Below are positions 41,428 through 49,271 of a stretch of DNA of 64,000 nt, in pieces. Numbering within the stretch: the first letter of the stretch is position 1; the number at the start of each line of letters is the position of its first letter. The translations under genes and the position numbers were made by a program. This DNA comes from Oligoflexus tunisiensis (GTDB lineage Bacteria > Bdellovibrionota_B > Oligoflexia > Oligoflexales > Oligoflexaceae): assembly GCF_001748245.1 (NCBI RefSeq), contig NZ_BDFO01000001.1, positions 4,665,471 through 4,729,470 of the forward strand, given 5' to 3'. The notes beneath the pieces were generated by a model. The model did not search any database. It was given only the letters and a program-made list of their open reading frames with translations, and was not told where the DNA came from.

Positions 41428-42659
41428 AAAGTCATCATGAAGCTGGCCTGCCCCCCACCCCAGGGATGAAAGCGGCGTTCCGTAAAGGGAAAGTCGCCGG
41501 CAATCTGGTCGAGATCCCACGTCGTGTTCAATCGCAATCGGCCGGTCTTTCCCAGGACGAAGTCAGGTCCCCAGGTGACTTTGATTTCTGTCGCCTGCTT
41601 CCGTTTTCCTTCATCGAGCCTCACGTAGTTCATCACCAATCCCCAATGTTGAGTATGCTGTTCATTCCAGAAGGGCTTCGTCCAGTTCCAAAGGCCCGCA
41701 ATTTCCTGCCGCCGCATCTCCTGCATCAGGGTCGTTTCTGTTTGGAATGCTTCGTATCGGGTTCCTTCCCACAGCCCCCAGACAGCATAGGCATAGGATT
41801 CCTGTCCCTTTGTGATCACCTCGCCAATCTCCATTATACGCCTCAGGTCATGATAGGACCGACCGTTCACCTCGGACAGCGCAGCCAGCGACTCGCGTCC
41901 CGCGTCTTCCTGGAACTCGAAATACAGCTCGCGGTCCGCATCGCTGAGCCAGCTCCAACGGAGTTGGGTGGCACGATGCTGGAAAGCATAGCGGCGATCC
42001 CGTGAAACCTGATACCAGATCACGGGCTGGTCCTGTTCATGCTGAAGGTGGAGCTGAGTACGTCCCCAGTCCTGCTGCAGGGACAGCTCCCACGTCCACG
42101 GATCCTTGGTCCGATAGTCCTCGCGACGAAGTCTTTTCGCTGTATAGAAGGTATCCACGGACCAGCCGACGAGTTGCCAATGCGCACCTGCGAACGGCAC
42201 AAGCTTCAACTGCATCCCCAGATCCATAAATGATTTTTCGGTATGACCGTCGCCCAGAATTCCGACGCGCCAGCGTTCATGCTCGGGTCCATACGACAGC
42301 TCCAGAGCTGAATTGCGAAGGATCCGACGTGGCTCTTCATCGCGATCCGATTGGAAGGCCAGCTGCCAGCGTTCTCCCTCGGTCGAGCTTCTCAAGCGGA
42401 TCTCTTCGCGAAACAGAAATTCCTTGGTATTGAGGCTGCCCGCGGAACCGCGATAACTCAGAGCATGTTGTGCCGCGTCCCGCTCCCAGCTCAAGGGATC
42501 CCGATAGCTGAGGATATCGTTATAGTATTCGGTCCCCAATCCTATCACGCGATTCAGAGCATCCGCTTCATGATGATTCCATCGCGCCAGCGCCGGTTCC
42601 GATAGAAACGGGATGAGCGTGCCTATTCTTAAAATTCCTTCCCATTTGCGATGGATCAC
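41424..42659 (-). CDS. Exported protein of unknown function, beta-rich
   Basis: A 411-residue protein started at a GTG (42659) with GAGG six bases upstream. That choice gives a signal peptide, IHRKWEGILRIGTLIPFLSE followed by PALA, whereas the frame opening at 42794 does not. The mature chain has regularly alternating hydrophobic/polar stretches rich in Trp, Tyr, Arg and Glu (WELSLQQDWGRTQLHLQHEQ, HRATQLRWSWLSD) and ends in Phe (GQASFMMTF), the pattern of an outer-membrane beta-barrel. No family recognised. It overlaps the stop of the response regulator by four bases (convergent) and is divergent from the GH125 gene. Confidence 0.65.
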   Translation of the reverse strand: MIHRKWEGILRIGTLIPFLSEPALARWNHHEADALNRVIGLGTEYYNDILSYRDPLSWERDAAQHALSYRGSAGSLNTKEFLFREEIRLRSSTEGERWQLAFQSDRDEEPRRILRNSALELSYGPEHERWRVGILGDGHTEKSFMDLGMQLKLVPFAGAHWQLVGWSVDTFYTAKRLRREDYRTKDPWTWELSLQQDWGRTQLHLQHEQDQPVIWYQVSRDRRYAFQHRATQLRWSWLSDADRELYFEFQEDAGRESLAALSEVNGRSYHDLRRIMEIGEVITKGQESYAYAVWGLWEGTRYEAFQTETTLMQEMRRQEIAGLWNWTKPFWNEQHTQHWGLVMNYVRLDEGKRKQATEIKVTWGPDFVLGKTGRLRLNTTWDLDQIAGDFPFTERRFHPWGGGQASFMMTF

Positions 42660-42882
42660 GGCACGCCTCACACATGATGGAACCCCAGGTAAAGTCGCAA
42701 TCGACTCGGGGAAACGCAACAGAAAAGGCAAACCCGGGGATGGGAGCGGACTCATCCGGGCCAACCGTCGTGGGTAAATGATCGCAGGACGCATATACTG
42801 CTAGGAGCGCGGTGTTCCTTGGGTATACTGCGCTTGAAACCGGTGACGACGTTCTGCAACCATCATAGGGGAAGAGGAGAAC

Positions 42883-44223
42883 ATGGTGACTGCCAAAAGC
42901 CGCTATTCGAATCGCCGGCCACCTGAGAGCCAGCGCTGTTTTTCCAGTCCGCGTGTCGAGGAACTGATTCGTGAGATCTGCGGATTTCTGCCCAACCGTG
43001 AACTGGCCTGGCTGTTTGAAAATTGCTTTCCCAATACGCTGGATACGACCGTGTTCTTTGATCCGGATGAACCGGACAGCTTTATCATCACCGGAGATAT
43101 CCTCGCCATGTGGCTGCGGGATTCCAGTGCTCAAATCTGGCCTTATCTGCCTTTGGTCCCGGAGGATCCGATTCTCGACCGGTTGTTCCAGGGCGCCATC
43201 CATCGGCAGGTCCAGTGTCTCCTGCTCGATCCCTATGCCAATGCCTTTTATCAGGAGGCTCGCGAAAGTCCCTGGCACACCGATCGAACGGAGATGAAAC
43301 CAGGTATTCATGAACGGAAGTGGGAGCTCGACAACCTTGCTTATTTTCTGCGGCTTTCTCATGGCTACTGGCAGCTGACCGGCTCGTCCGCACCGTTCGG
43401 CGATCGCTGGGTTCAGGTCGTGCGACTCGGATGCCAGGTGATCGTCGAACAGATGAGCGCGACGCGCAGTGAGTATTATCACTTCCAGCGTCTCACCGAT
43501 ACGCCGAATGAAACCTTGCCGCTGGCGGGAATGGGCAACCCTGTCCGCCCCTGTGGTCTAGTGGCCTCCGCCTTCCGACCGTCTGATGATGCCTGTATTT
43601 TTCCTTACCTGATTCCATCCAATGCCATGCTTGTGGTGTCGCTGCGCAACGTCGGGGTGATGACGGAGAAGCTGGGTTTCATGGATCTGGCGCAGGAGTG
43701 TCGGCAGCTCGCCCAGACCATCGACACCGGCATCCGCGAATGGGGTGTTGGGGAGCATCATGATGGGGCGGTTTTTTTCTATGAGGTGGACGGATACGGC
43801 AGCCGCCTCTTTATGGACGACGCCAATATCCCGAGTCTGCTCTCACTGCCCTACTTGGGTTATGTGCATGGAGACGATCCGGTTTATCAGAACACGCGTT
43901 CGCTCTTATGGAGTGAAGCAAACCCCTATTTTTTTAAGAATGAACATTATGAAGGAATCGGCAGTCCGCATACGGGCCTCGGCTATATCTGGCCGATGAG
44001 TCTCATGATGCAGGCCATGACGAGTGACAGCGATGAAGAAATCCGGCGCGCGCTCAGAATTTTAATCGCCACCCATGCCGGCACCGGGTTCATGCACGAG
44101 TCCTTCCATCGGGACACGCCCGAGGACTTTACACGCTCATGGTTTGGCTGGGCAAACTCCCTTTTCGGCGAACTGATTCTCCATCTCTACCGCCGACGGC
44201 CCGACATTCTGCAAAGTGTCTAA
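42883..44223 (+). CDS. Glycoside hydrolase family 125 (exo-alpha-1,6-mannosidase)
   Basis: A 446-residue protein of GH125. Characteristic segments are IITGDILAMWLRDSSAQIWP, GMGNPVRPCGLVASAFRPSD, IPSNAMLVVSLRNVG and FMHESFHRDTPEDFTRSWFG. The Asp in FRPSDD near 231 and Glu in MHESF near 404 fit the acid and base positions known in characterised GH125 enzymes. Family activity is inverting exo-alpha-1,6-mannosidase. There is no signal peptide, so it acts in the cytosol, perhaps on imported or internally made mannan fragments. GGGGAAGAGG lies upstream. Unlike usual loci, no other glycan-degrading or sugar-transport gene is next to it. Confidence 0.93.
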   Translation: MVTAKSRYSNRRPPESQRCFSSPRVEELIREICGFLPNRELAWLFENCFPNTLDTTVFFDPDEPDSFIITGDILAMWLRDSSAQIWPYLPLVPEDPILDRLFQGAIHRQVQCLLLDPYANAFYQEARESPWHTDRTEMKPGIHERKWELDNLAYFLRLSHGYWQLTGSSAPFGDRWVQVVRLGCQVIVEQMSATRSEYYHFQRLTDTPNETLPLAGMGNPVRPCGLVASAFRPSDDACIFPYLIPSNAMLVVSLRNVGVMTEKLGFMDLAQECRQLAQTIDTGIREWGVGEHHDGAVFFYEVDGYGSRLFMDDANIPSLLSLPYLGYVHGDDPVYQNTRSLLWSEANPYFFKNEHYEGIGSPHTGLGYIWPMSLMMQAMTSDSDEEIRRALRILIATHAGTGFMHESFHRDTPEDFTRSWFGWANSLFGELILHLYRRRPDILQSV

Positions 44224-44232
44224 GGTCCCCCC

Positions 44233-44355
44233 CATTGACGGCCGGATGAGGAAAGAGACAAGGCGCGAGGGAGGCGAGCAGCGGAGTTGGCATCAGCCAA
44301 TGAGCAGCGCAGCCGACCGAGCAACGCAGTATCTTTCCTCATCCGGCCGTCAATG
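44233..44355. repeat. 123-base palindromic element with 24-base perfect arms
   Basis: The arms 44233-44256 and 44332-44355 are exact reverse complements (begin CATTGACGGCCGGATGAGGA). Between them lie 75 purine-rich bases with a small central hairpin, TTGGC-ATCA-GCCAA. Transcribed from either strand it folds into a long stem with a structured loop. Size and layout resemble intergenic repeat elements (REP/ERIC/MITE-like), though I do not recognise a known family. No transposase frame fits. It sits ten bases after the GH125 stop. Confidence 0.85.
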
Positions 44356-44360
44356 AGAAA

Positions 44361-44385
44361 AGGCACAGGGACTGACCCTGTGCCT
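44361..44385 (-). terminator. Perfect 10-pair hairpin, terminator of the RRM gene
   Basis: AGGCACAGGG-ACTGA-CCCTGTGCCT is a perfect ten-pair stem. On the minus strand it is followed by a short T-run (CCTTTTCTC), so it should end transcription of the RRM gene; with the palindrome next to it, it may also serve the GH125 gene. Confidence 0.7.
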
Positions 44386-44427
44386 CTTGAATATTTGAAA
44401 CGACAATAGTCCGAAGACTATTCCCGA

Positions 44428-44715
44428 TCAAAAACTTTCGGAACGCGAGTCGCGAGGACCGCGCTTTCTGTTGTCGATGGCTTCCGACACTTTAACGCGA
44501 CGGCCGTCGACTTCCTGACCATCGAATTGAGCGATGGCTTCGCTCGCATGCGCGGGATCAGCAAAAGTCACAAAACCAAAGCCTTTGGAGCGGCCGGTTT
44601 CGTAATCTGTGACGATCTTGACTTCCTCGATCGCGCCGATGGCTTCGAATACGCTTCGCAAACCTTCTTCGCTGGTTCTAAAATTCAAGCCACCGATGAA
44701 CAACTTTTTACTCAT
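44428..44715 (-). CDS. RNA-binding protein with one RRM domain
   Basis: A 95-residue protein made of a single RRM (residues 3-80): RNP2 KLFIGGLNF, RNP1 SKGFGFVTFAD, with conserved aromatic residues for RNA stacking, and a basic Arg/Ser-rich tail (NRKRGPRDSRSESF). Bacterial single-RRM proteins (Rbp type in cyanobacteria and others) bind RNA and are often cold-induced. It has a possible promoter about 160 bases upstream, leaving a long leader, as is common in cold-shock mRNAs. A perfect hairpin ends the gene. Confidence 0.95.
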   Translation of the reverse strand: MSKKLFIGGLNFRTSEEGLRSVFEAIGAIEEVKIVTDYETGRSKGFGFVTFADPAHASEAIAQFDGQEVDGRRVKVSEAIDNRKRGPRDSRSESF

Positions 44716-45023
44716 ACAAACAAAACCTTAACAAAAGAGTCTTAAAAAGCGAACGCTGTTGGGACAGCTTCACTGGAAAACCTGGTATTCACGATGATAA
44801 GGGAAAAAGAGACAACGGTTGCTTTTACCTTCATGAGGATGCTTGCGAGGCGACTTTTCCTATCGGAGCCCTGACTTTCTTATTATTCTATCATGCTTCT
44901 GCCAAAGAACAATCGCTAAAATACGCGCCAACCCTTTTTGTTCGGTAAGAAGCGGCTATCTTACCGAAGTTTCATTGAAGTTTCCGGCTTTTCTGTCGAC
45001 ACACCCAACGGGAGTCGCAATTC
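44716..45023. other. 308-base divergent gap (RRM leader and kinase upstream region)
   Basis: No gene supported. Most of it is probably the 5' leader of the RRM gene on the minus strand plus the upstream region of the kinase on the plus strand. It is A/T-rich compared with its surroundings, especially 44716-44760 and 44875-44895. Confidence 0.5.
44885..44912 (-). promoter_or_regulatory. Candidate promoter of the RRM gene
   Basis: On the minus strand TTGTTC (44912-44907) is followed after 16 bases by TAGAAT (44890-44885), predicting a start near 44878 and a leader of about 160 bases before the RRM gene. The -35 match is partial. Confidence 0.4.
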
Positions 45024-45851
45024 ATGCTATCGCCATTCACAGTCCTGCTGATGATTCTGGCCACCTGCCTGCTGGGGCTGGTCTTTTACTCTATGCATAG
45101 GGTAAGAAAGGTCATGCAGGAGCGCGATCAGAAGGCAGCGGACCTGCAGGATGCACGGGGCCTGCTTCACATCCTGACCCATGATCTTTCCGGAACGCTG
45201 TTCATTATCCAGTCCATGGCCGAACTGCAAGGAACCCGACCGCTTGACTCCAGGGTTCATCAGGCATTCGCCCGCATTTTTCAGGCCGCCGACAGCGCCC
45301 AGGCCATGCTGAAGACCGTCAAGGAATTGGAAGCGATCGAGGCGGGAAAGGTGGACTTCGTGCTGAAGCCGGTTCCGTTAGGCGCCACGCTGCAGGCCAC
45401 GCTCGATCGCCTGCAGCCACTGGCCGACGCCAAGCAGATTCGCATCACACTCGTCACGGATGTTCCCGTTCATCTTCGTGTGCTCGCCGAACCAACTCTG
45501 CTTGAATACACGATCCTGCATAACCTTCTGGTCAATGCCATCAAGTTCTCCCGGCCCCAGGATACGATTGAAATTTTGGTGAATCCGAACAATGAGCAGA
45601 GGGTGGCGGTTCATATCAAGGATCATGGCATGGGAATACCGGAAGGTCTGCTTCTGAATCTCTTCTCACCGAGCGGCAAAACCAATCGTCCGGGAACGGC
45701 CGGGGAGAAAGGCACAGGCCTGGGTCTGCCTCTGGTTCAGCGCTATGTGAATAAACTGGGTGGCACGGTCGCGGTTCGATCCCAGGCGCGAGAGGATCAT
45801 CCTGATGATCACTGGACGGAATTTACGGTGACCTTGAAAAAAGCCGGCTGA
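45024..45851 (+). CDS. Membrane-anchored sensor histidine kinase
   Basis: A 275-residue kinase: one N-terminal membrane helix (3-24), a short coiled linker, HisKA (45-110) with phospho-His in HILTHDLSGTL, and an ATPase domain (150-272) with N-box HNLLVNAIKFS, G1 DHGMGIPEG and G2 GTGLGLPLVQRYV. There is no periplasmic or PAS input domain, so it probably senses through a partner or the membrane itself. GGGAG nine bases upstream supports the start. Its 3' end overlaps by 29 bases the gene of a response regulator on the other strand, a likely partner though not cotranscribed. Confidence 0.93.
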   Translation: MLSPFTVLLMILATCLLGLVFYSMHRVRKVMQERDQKAADLQDARGLLHILTHDLSGTLFIIQSMAELQGTRPLDSRVHQAFARIFQAADSAQAMLKTVKELEAIEAGKVDFVLKPVPLGATLQATLDRLQPLADAKQIRITLVTDVPVHLRVLAEPTLLEYTILHNLLVNAIKFSRPQDTIEILVNPNNEQRVAVHIKDHGMGIPEGLLLNLFSPSGKTNRPGTAGEKGTGLGLPLVQRYVNKLGGTVAVRSQAREDHPDDHWTEFTVTLKKAG

Positions 45852-46479
45852 CAAGATCCGCATGTTCCTGGCTCAGCGCTTCGACCAGCTCACTGGCATT
45901 CTGAATTTCTGTCTGAATGGAAATGCCCTGCGCTATATTTTTCAGATAGCCTTGGATTTCCGCGGATTGCGTCTGGCCGGTGCCCTTGTTCTGACTAATG
46001 ATTTGCTCAGCCTGGGCAAAGCGTGACTCATAAACTGACGACAGGTTGCGCAGAAGGCCGATCAGCTCCTGGCTCGCATGCAGAAGACGGCTCGAAATAT
46101 TTTCCCTGCGGCCATAGGCCACGGCCTGCGCCGTGTAATGAATGAGTTCCTGGTTGCGCACCGGCTTTTCCAAAAGAAAATGGCAGCCGGAATTCAGGGC
46201 CTTGATCGCCAGTTCCTTGTCAGCCACGCCCGTGAACATGATCAAAGGAGCGGCGATATTCAGCTCCTGGACGCGTTCCAAAAATTGCAGACCGTTCATC
46301 TGGGGCATGCGAAAATCGGCCAGGATCACGTCCGTCTGGTGGCCGGTGGCCAATGCCTCCAGCGCCGCAGCAGGTTCATGGAACGGGCTGATCTCAAAAC
46401 CCTGACTGCTCAGGACTTCACCGCAGGTCTCCAGAATTTCCTTATCATCGTCCAAAAGAAGGACGCGGCCTTGTTCCAT
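45823..46479 (-). CDS. Response regulator with helical C-terminal domain
   Basis: A 218-residue protein: receiver (residues 5-120) with the acidic LLLDDDKEIL, phospho-Asp in ILADFRMPQMNG, Thr in MFTGVADK and Lys in LLEKPVRNQE, then about 90 residues of predicted helix (LGLLRNLSSVYESRF-like and SAEIQGYLKNIAQG) without a DNA-binding motif. It may act by protein contact. Its 3' end overlaps that of the histidine kinase by 29 bases, tail to tail. Confidence 0.9.
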   Translation of the reverse strand: MEQGRVLLLDDDKEILETCGEVLSSQGFEISPFHEPAAALEALATGHQTDVILADFRMPQMNGLQFLERVQELNIAAPLIMFTGVADKELAIKALNSGCHFLLEKPVRNQELIHYTAQAVAYGRRENISSRLLHASQELIGLLRNLSSVYESRFAQAEQIISQNKGTGQTQSAEIQGYLKNIAQGISIQTEIQNASELVEALSQEHADLVSRLFSRSP

Positions 46480-46545
46480 ATTCCCACCTGGCTTTGATTA
46501 GCTTTGATTATAGGCCAAAACAGCAGCGGGCGTCCAGCCTCAAGG

Positions 46546-47958
46546 TCAAGGCTGCGGATGGTGCAGACGGCCTGTGGGCCTCGGGAAAAGCATGAACGCC
46601 TGGCCCTGAACCTTGTCTGGAGGCGGATTTCCGGGTGTTCGCGGATCGAGCACACCCAGGACTCGATTATTGTGTGTGAGCCAGCGTGCGGCATCCTTCA
46701 CGTCCTTGGGCTGCAGGTGATGACCCACAGATTCCTCCCGTGCCATGCGCTGCCAGCCGCCCAGCACCTCGTATTCACCGAGTTGCATGGTCAGGGCGCG
46801 GGTATCGCGGATCAGCTCCGCCCAGGCCTGATGATTTTCCTTTTGGAACAACGGAAGATCATGTGACCCACAGGACAGGGCCGCATCCTCCACCAGACTG
46901 GACATTCTTTGCGCCACCTGCAAGGGATCCTGGCCACGAGCCGGGCGGGCCATGAATGCGATAAAGCCTTCATCCGCGGATTGCTGCACAAAACCAAAGG
47001 CATCCTCGACCCATCCGGTTCGCACCAGTCGGGTTTGGAGTATGCTCTGCGGGCTGCTGACCAGGCAATGCACCAGGGCCTGAGCCGGTGCATGGTTCGC
47101 ATCCGTACCAAACATGGCCCGATACAGAACGCCGACATAAGCGGGCGCGCCCGGCCGGGAGAGAGTGACCTGACGCGCGCCCTGCTGAGCTCGCAGGGGA
47201 AGGACAGACTCCTCGCGAAGTTTCAAATTGGGGATGCCCGCAAAATATTTTTCAATCAAACGTCGGGCCTCATGCGTTGCAAAATTACCGCCCAGACTGA
47301 GCACGGCAAGGTTCGGTCCATAACGCCTATGATAAAAGGCCCGCAAATCCTCCGCGCGACTTTCCAAAAGTCCTTCCTGCAGGCCGAAGGTATCCCGTCC
47401 ATAGGCATGATGGGGATAGGCGATGCGCAGCATTTCCTTCAGCAGGGGCTGAAAACCCGACTGCCCGCTTTGTTCCCATTCCTTTTTCACAGCGGCCATT
47501 TCCTTTTGAATGGCGGCATCACTTAACACACCATGCCGCATGCGATCCGCTTCCAAGGACAGAGCGAACTCCAGGTTTTCAGGGGAAGCCGGCAGCGTTG
47601 CATAATAGGTGGTGCGATCCGCGTTGGTGTTGGCATTGAATCGCGCCCCGCGCCGTTGCCATTCCTTCGGGATTTCGGGATACCGCTGCGTGCCTTGAAA
47701 AAGGAGATGTTCCAGAAGATGAGCCATCCCGTATTCACCAGGTTTTTCGTGTTTGGCTCCGGTCCTGTAAACGATATTGACAGTGAGTTCCGGCTGCGAG
47801 GCATCCGGATAAAGCAAGACTTTCAGACCGTTGGGCAGAGTAAACGCGGTCACCCGGGAAGGGTCGAAGCGATTGACGGAAAGTTCGTCAGCCCAGGCCC
47901 CATCCCCAGGCTCCGAACAAAGCAATAGTATGAGTATTGTCCATAGGATACGGAACAC
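46546..47958 (-). CDS. M16-family zinc metallopeptidase, exported
   Basis: A 470-residue protein with a signal peptide (MFRILWTILILLLCSEPGDG) and an M16 (pitrilysin/insulinase) catalytic domain. The inverted zinc motif is intact: His80-LLE-His84 in GMAHLLEHLLFQGT with Glu83, and Glu160 (AAVKKEWEQ) 76 residues on. A second non-catalytic M16 domain follows (about 215-430; APAYVGVLYRAMFG). M16B enzymes degrade peptides or process small proteins; this one should act in the periplasm. Length fits a one-chain two-domain enzyme. It is divergent from the J-domain gene with a 101-base gap. Confidence 0.92.
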   Translation of the reverse strand: MFRILWTILILLLCSEPGDGAWADELSVNRFDPSRVTAFTLPNGLKVLLYPDASQPELTVNIVYRTGAKHEKPGEYGMAHLLEHLLFQGTQRYPEIPKEWQRRGARFNANTNADRTTYYATLPASPENLEFALSLEADRMRHGVLSDAAIQKEMAAVKKEWEQSGQSGFQPLLKEMLRIAYPHHAYGRDTFGLQEGLLESRAEDLRAFYHRRYGPNLAVLSLGGNFATHEARRLIEKYFAGIPNLKLREESVLPLRAQQGARQVTLSRPGAPAYVGVLYRAMFGTDANHAPAQALVHCLVSSPQSILQTRLVRTGWVEDAFGFVQQSADEGFIAFMARPARGQDPLQVAQRMSSLVEDAALSCGSHDLPLFQKENHQAWAELIRDTRALTMQLGEYEVLGGWQRMAREESVGHHLQPKDVKDAARWLTHNNRVLGVLDPRTPGNPPPDKVQGQAFMLFPRPTGRLHHPQP

Positions 47959-48059
47959 AGGCCACCCACTTTCTGTTCATACCTTGGAAGAAAAGCAGGT
48001 CTCATGCCACCTTTAACCAGCCTGTGATAAAATATCCGGAAATAACAGGGGACTTTCCA

Positions 48060-48875
48060 ATGATTGAGGCTCTTCTTCCATGGATTGAGACCGAGCAGCT
48101 TTTTGCTGTTCTCCTGGAACAGGATCGTGAGGCCGCGCCGGGCACATTGCCGTTGGCCCGTCCACCGGCGGTGCAGGATCAAATCCTGTTAAAACGCATG
48201 GTGCCGGCGGACCTTTATCGCACGGCGATGCAGACCGGCTGGGTTGGTGTGCATGCCTTGAGCTTTGCTCTGCGGCATCGCATCACCGAATTGCAGCTGC
48301 TCTTTCATCGACACTACGAACAGGTGGACGTCCCGCTGCAGCAATGCCTGCTCGACAGCTGGCAGCGCATCCATGGGCCCGATGTTTTACCCCTCTTTGG
48401 TTTCTCGCCACTCGGCATTCATGTCAGCTGGCGGCCGACTGGTTTATGTCGCGCGTTCGATGCCTACAGTCTTTGGTCCTGCGTGACACCCACCAGGGGA
48501 ATTTTTTGTGAGGCGCACGCGGCGGAAGCCTTTTGGAATCCGCAGGACGGCGCGACTCAGCAGGCGATCATGTTCCGCTACTATGCGGAGCTTCACAATT
48601 TTTCGCAGTATGGGGAAACGGATCTTGAGGATATGCTCGGCACGTTTTGGAAACGCTACCGGACGTATACGGCCAGCAATCTTGATGAGGCCATGGCCTA
48701 TTTTGGTTTGCGGGATGTGAAGGATTTGCGGGATTATGGGACCCAGGCTTTGCGCCGCAAGTTTTTGCAACTGTCCCTGATCCATCATCCCGACCGCGGC
48801 GGCGAGGAGAAGGACTTTGTGCGTCTCCAGACACATTATCAGCGTCTGAAACTTTATTTAGCCGAGGTCTCTTAG
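48060..48875 (+). CDS. C-terminal J-domain protein with uncharacterised N-terminal region
   Basis: A 271-residue cytosolic protein. The last 65 residues form a J domain, with helix II/III around RKFLQLSLIHHPDRGGEEKD containing the HPD motif that stimulates DnaK ATPase, followed by FVRLQTHYQRLKLYL. The N-terminal 200 residues are rich in aromatic residues and match no family I know. C-terminal J placement with a novel N-terminal part suggests a substrate-specific DnaK co-chaperone. I start at 48060 (MIEALLPWIE); the frame is open back to 47937, inside the divergent peptidase gene. The last 18 bases overlap the RHH gene on the other strand. Confidence 0.85.
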   Translation: MIEALLPWIETEQLFAVLLEQDREAAPGTLPLARPPAVQDQILLKRMVPADLYRTAMQTGWVGVHALSFALRHRITELQLLFHRHYEQVDVPLQQCLLDSWQRIHGPDVLPLFGFSPLGIHVSWRPTGLCRAFDAYSLWSCVTPTRGIFCEAHAAEAFWNPQDGATQQAIMFRYYAELHNFSQYGETDLEDMLGTFWKRYRTYTASNLDEAMAYFGLRDVKDLRDYGTQALRRKFLQLSLIHHPDRGGEEKDFVRLQTHYQRLKLYLAEVS

Positions 48876-49205
48876 TAACGCTGGCGTACCTGCAAAGCGC
48901 ATGCGAGCCTGCACCTCTTCAAAGTTGGTGGCCAGTCCGGTCACCACATCAGCGGGCGTAAAAGGATCCACACCTTCAGGCAAAAAGGCATCCAAGGGAG
49001 CTTCGTCATGACGCGTGGCACTCGGGCGCGTTTTTTTGGAGGCCTTGGGAGTACCCGCGGACAGACTTTCCCGTATGGCCCGACGCACCAACTCATCCAC
49101 GGAGACCAGCGATTGCGCTGCCTGGCGTTCAAGCTGCGCCAGGAGTGTGTCATCGAGTTGAACCGTCAACGTCGAGGGCTTGCGAGACACTCCGCTGTTA
49201 GGCAT
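48858..49205 (-). CDS. Ribbon-helix-helix protein, CopG/antitoxin-like
   Basis: A 115-residue protein with an N-terminal ribbon-helix-helix DNA-binding fold (STLTVQLDDTLLAQLERQAA, then SVDELVRRAIRESL) and a charged 65-residue tail. Such proteins are small repressors, often antitoxins; no toxin frame is adjacent, so this is an orphan or an autonomous regulator. GGAGG nine bases upstream of the Met at 49205 supports this start rather than the longer frame. It is divergent from the SNF2 gene, 66 bases away, and could regulate that shared promoter region. It is the only DNA-binding transcription-type protein recognised in the window. Confidence 0.8.
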   Translation of the reverse strand: MPNSGVSRKPSTLTVQLDDTLLAQLERQAAQSLVSVDELVRRAIRESLSAGTPKASKKTRPSATRHDEAPLDAFLPEGVDPFTPADVVTGLATNFEEVQARMRFAGTPALLRDLG

Positions 49206-49271
49206 CTTTATAGACCTCCAGGATGGGCTGAATTTTAAAAGCCATAATAACACACTGAGGTCGCGAGAGCT

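Noticed and set aside
42794..42829. Two TATACT hexamers upstream of the GH125 gene
   Set aside because: They resemble -10 elements 30 bases apart but neither has a -35 or TGn extension, so no promoter is called.
48858..49271. Toxin-antitoxin pair around the RHH protein
   Set aside because: No small toxin-like frame follows or precedes it; the downstream neighbour is a convergent J-domain gene.
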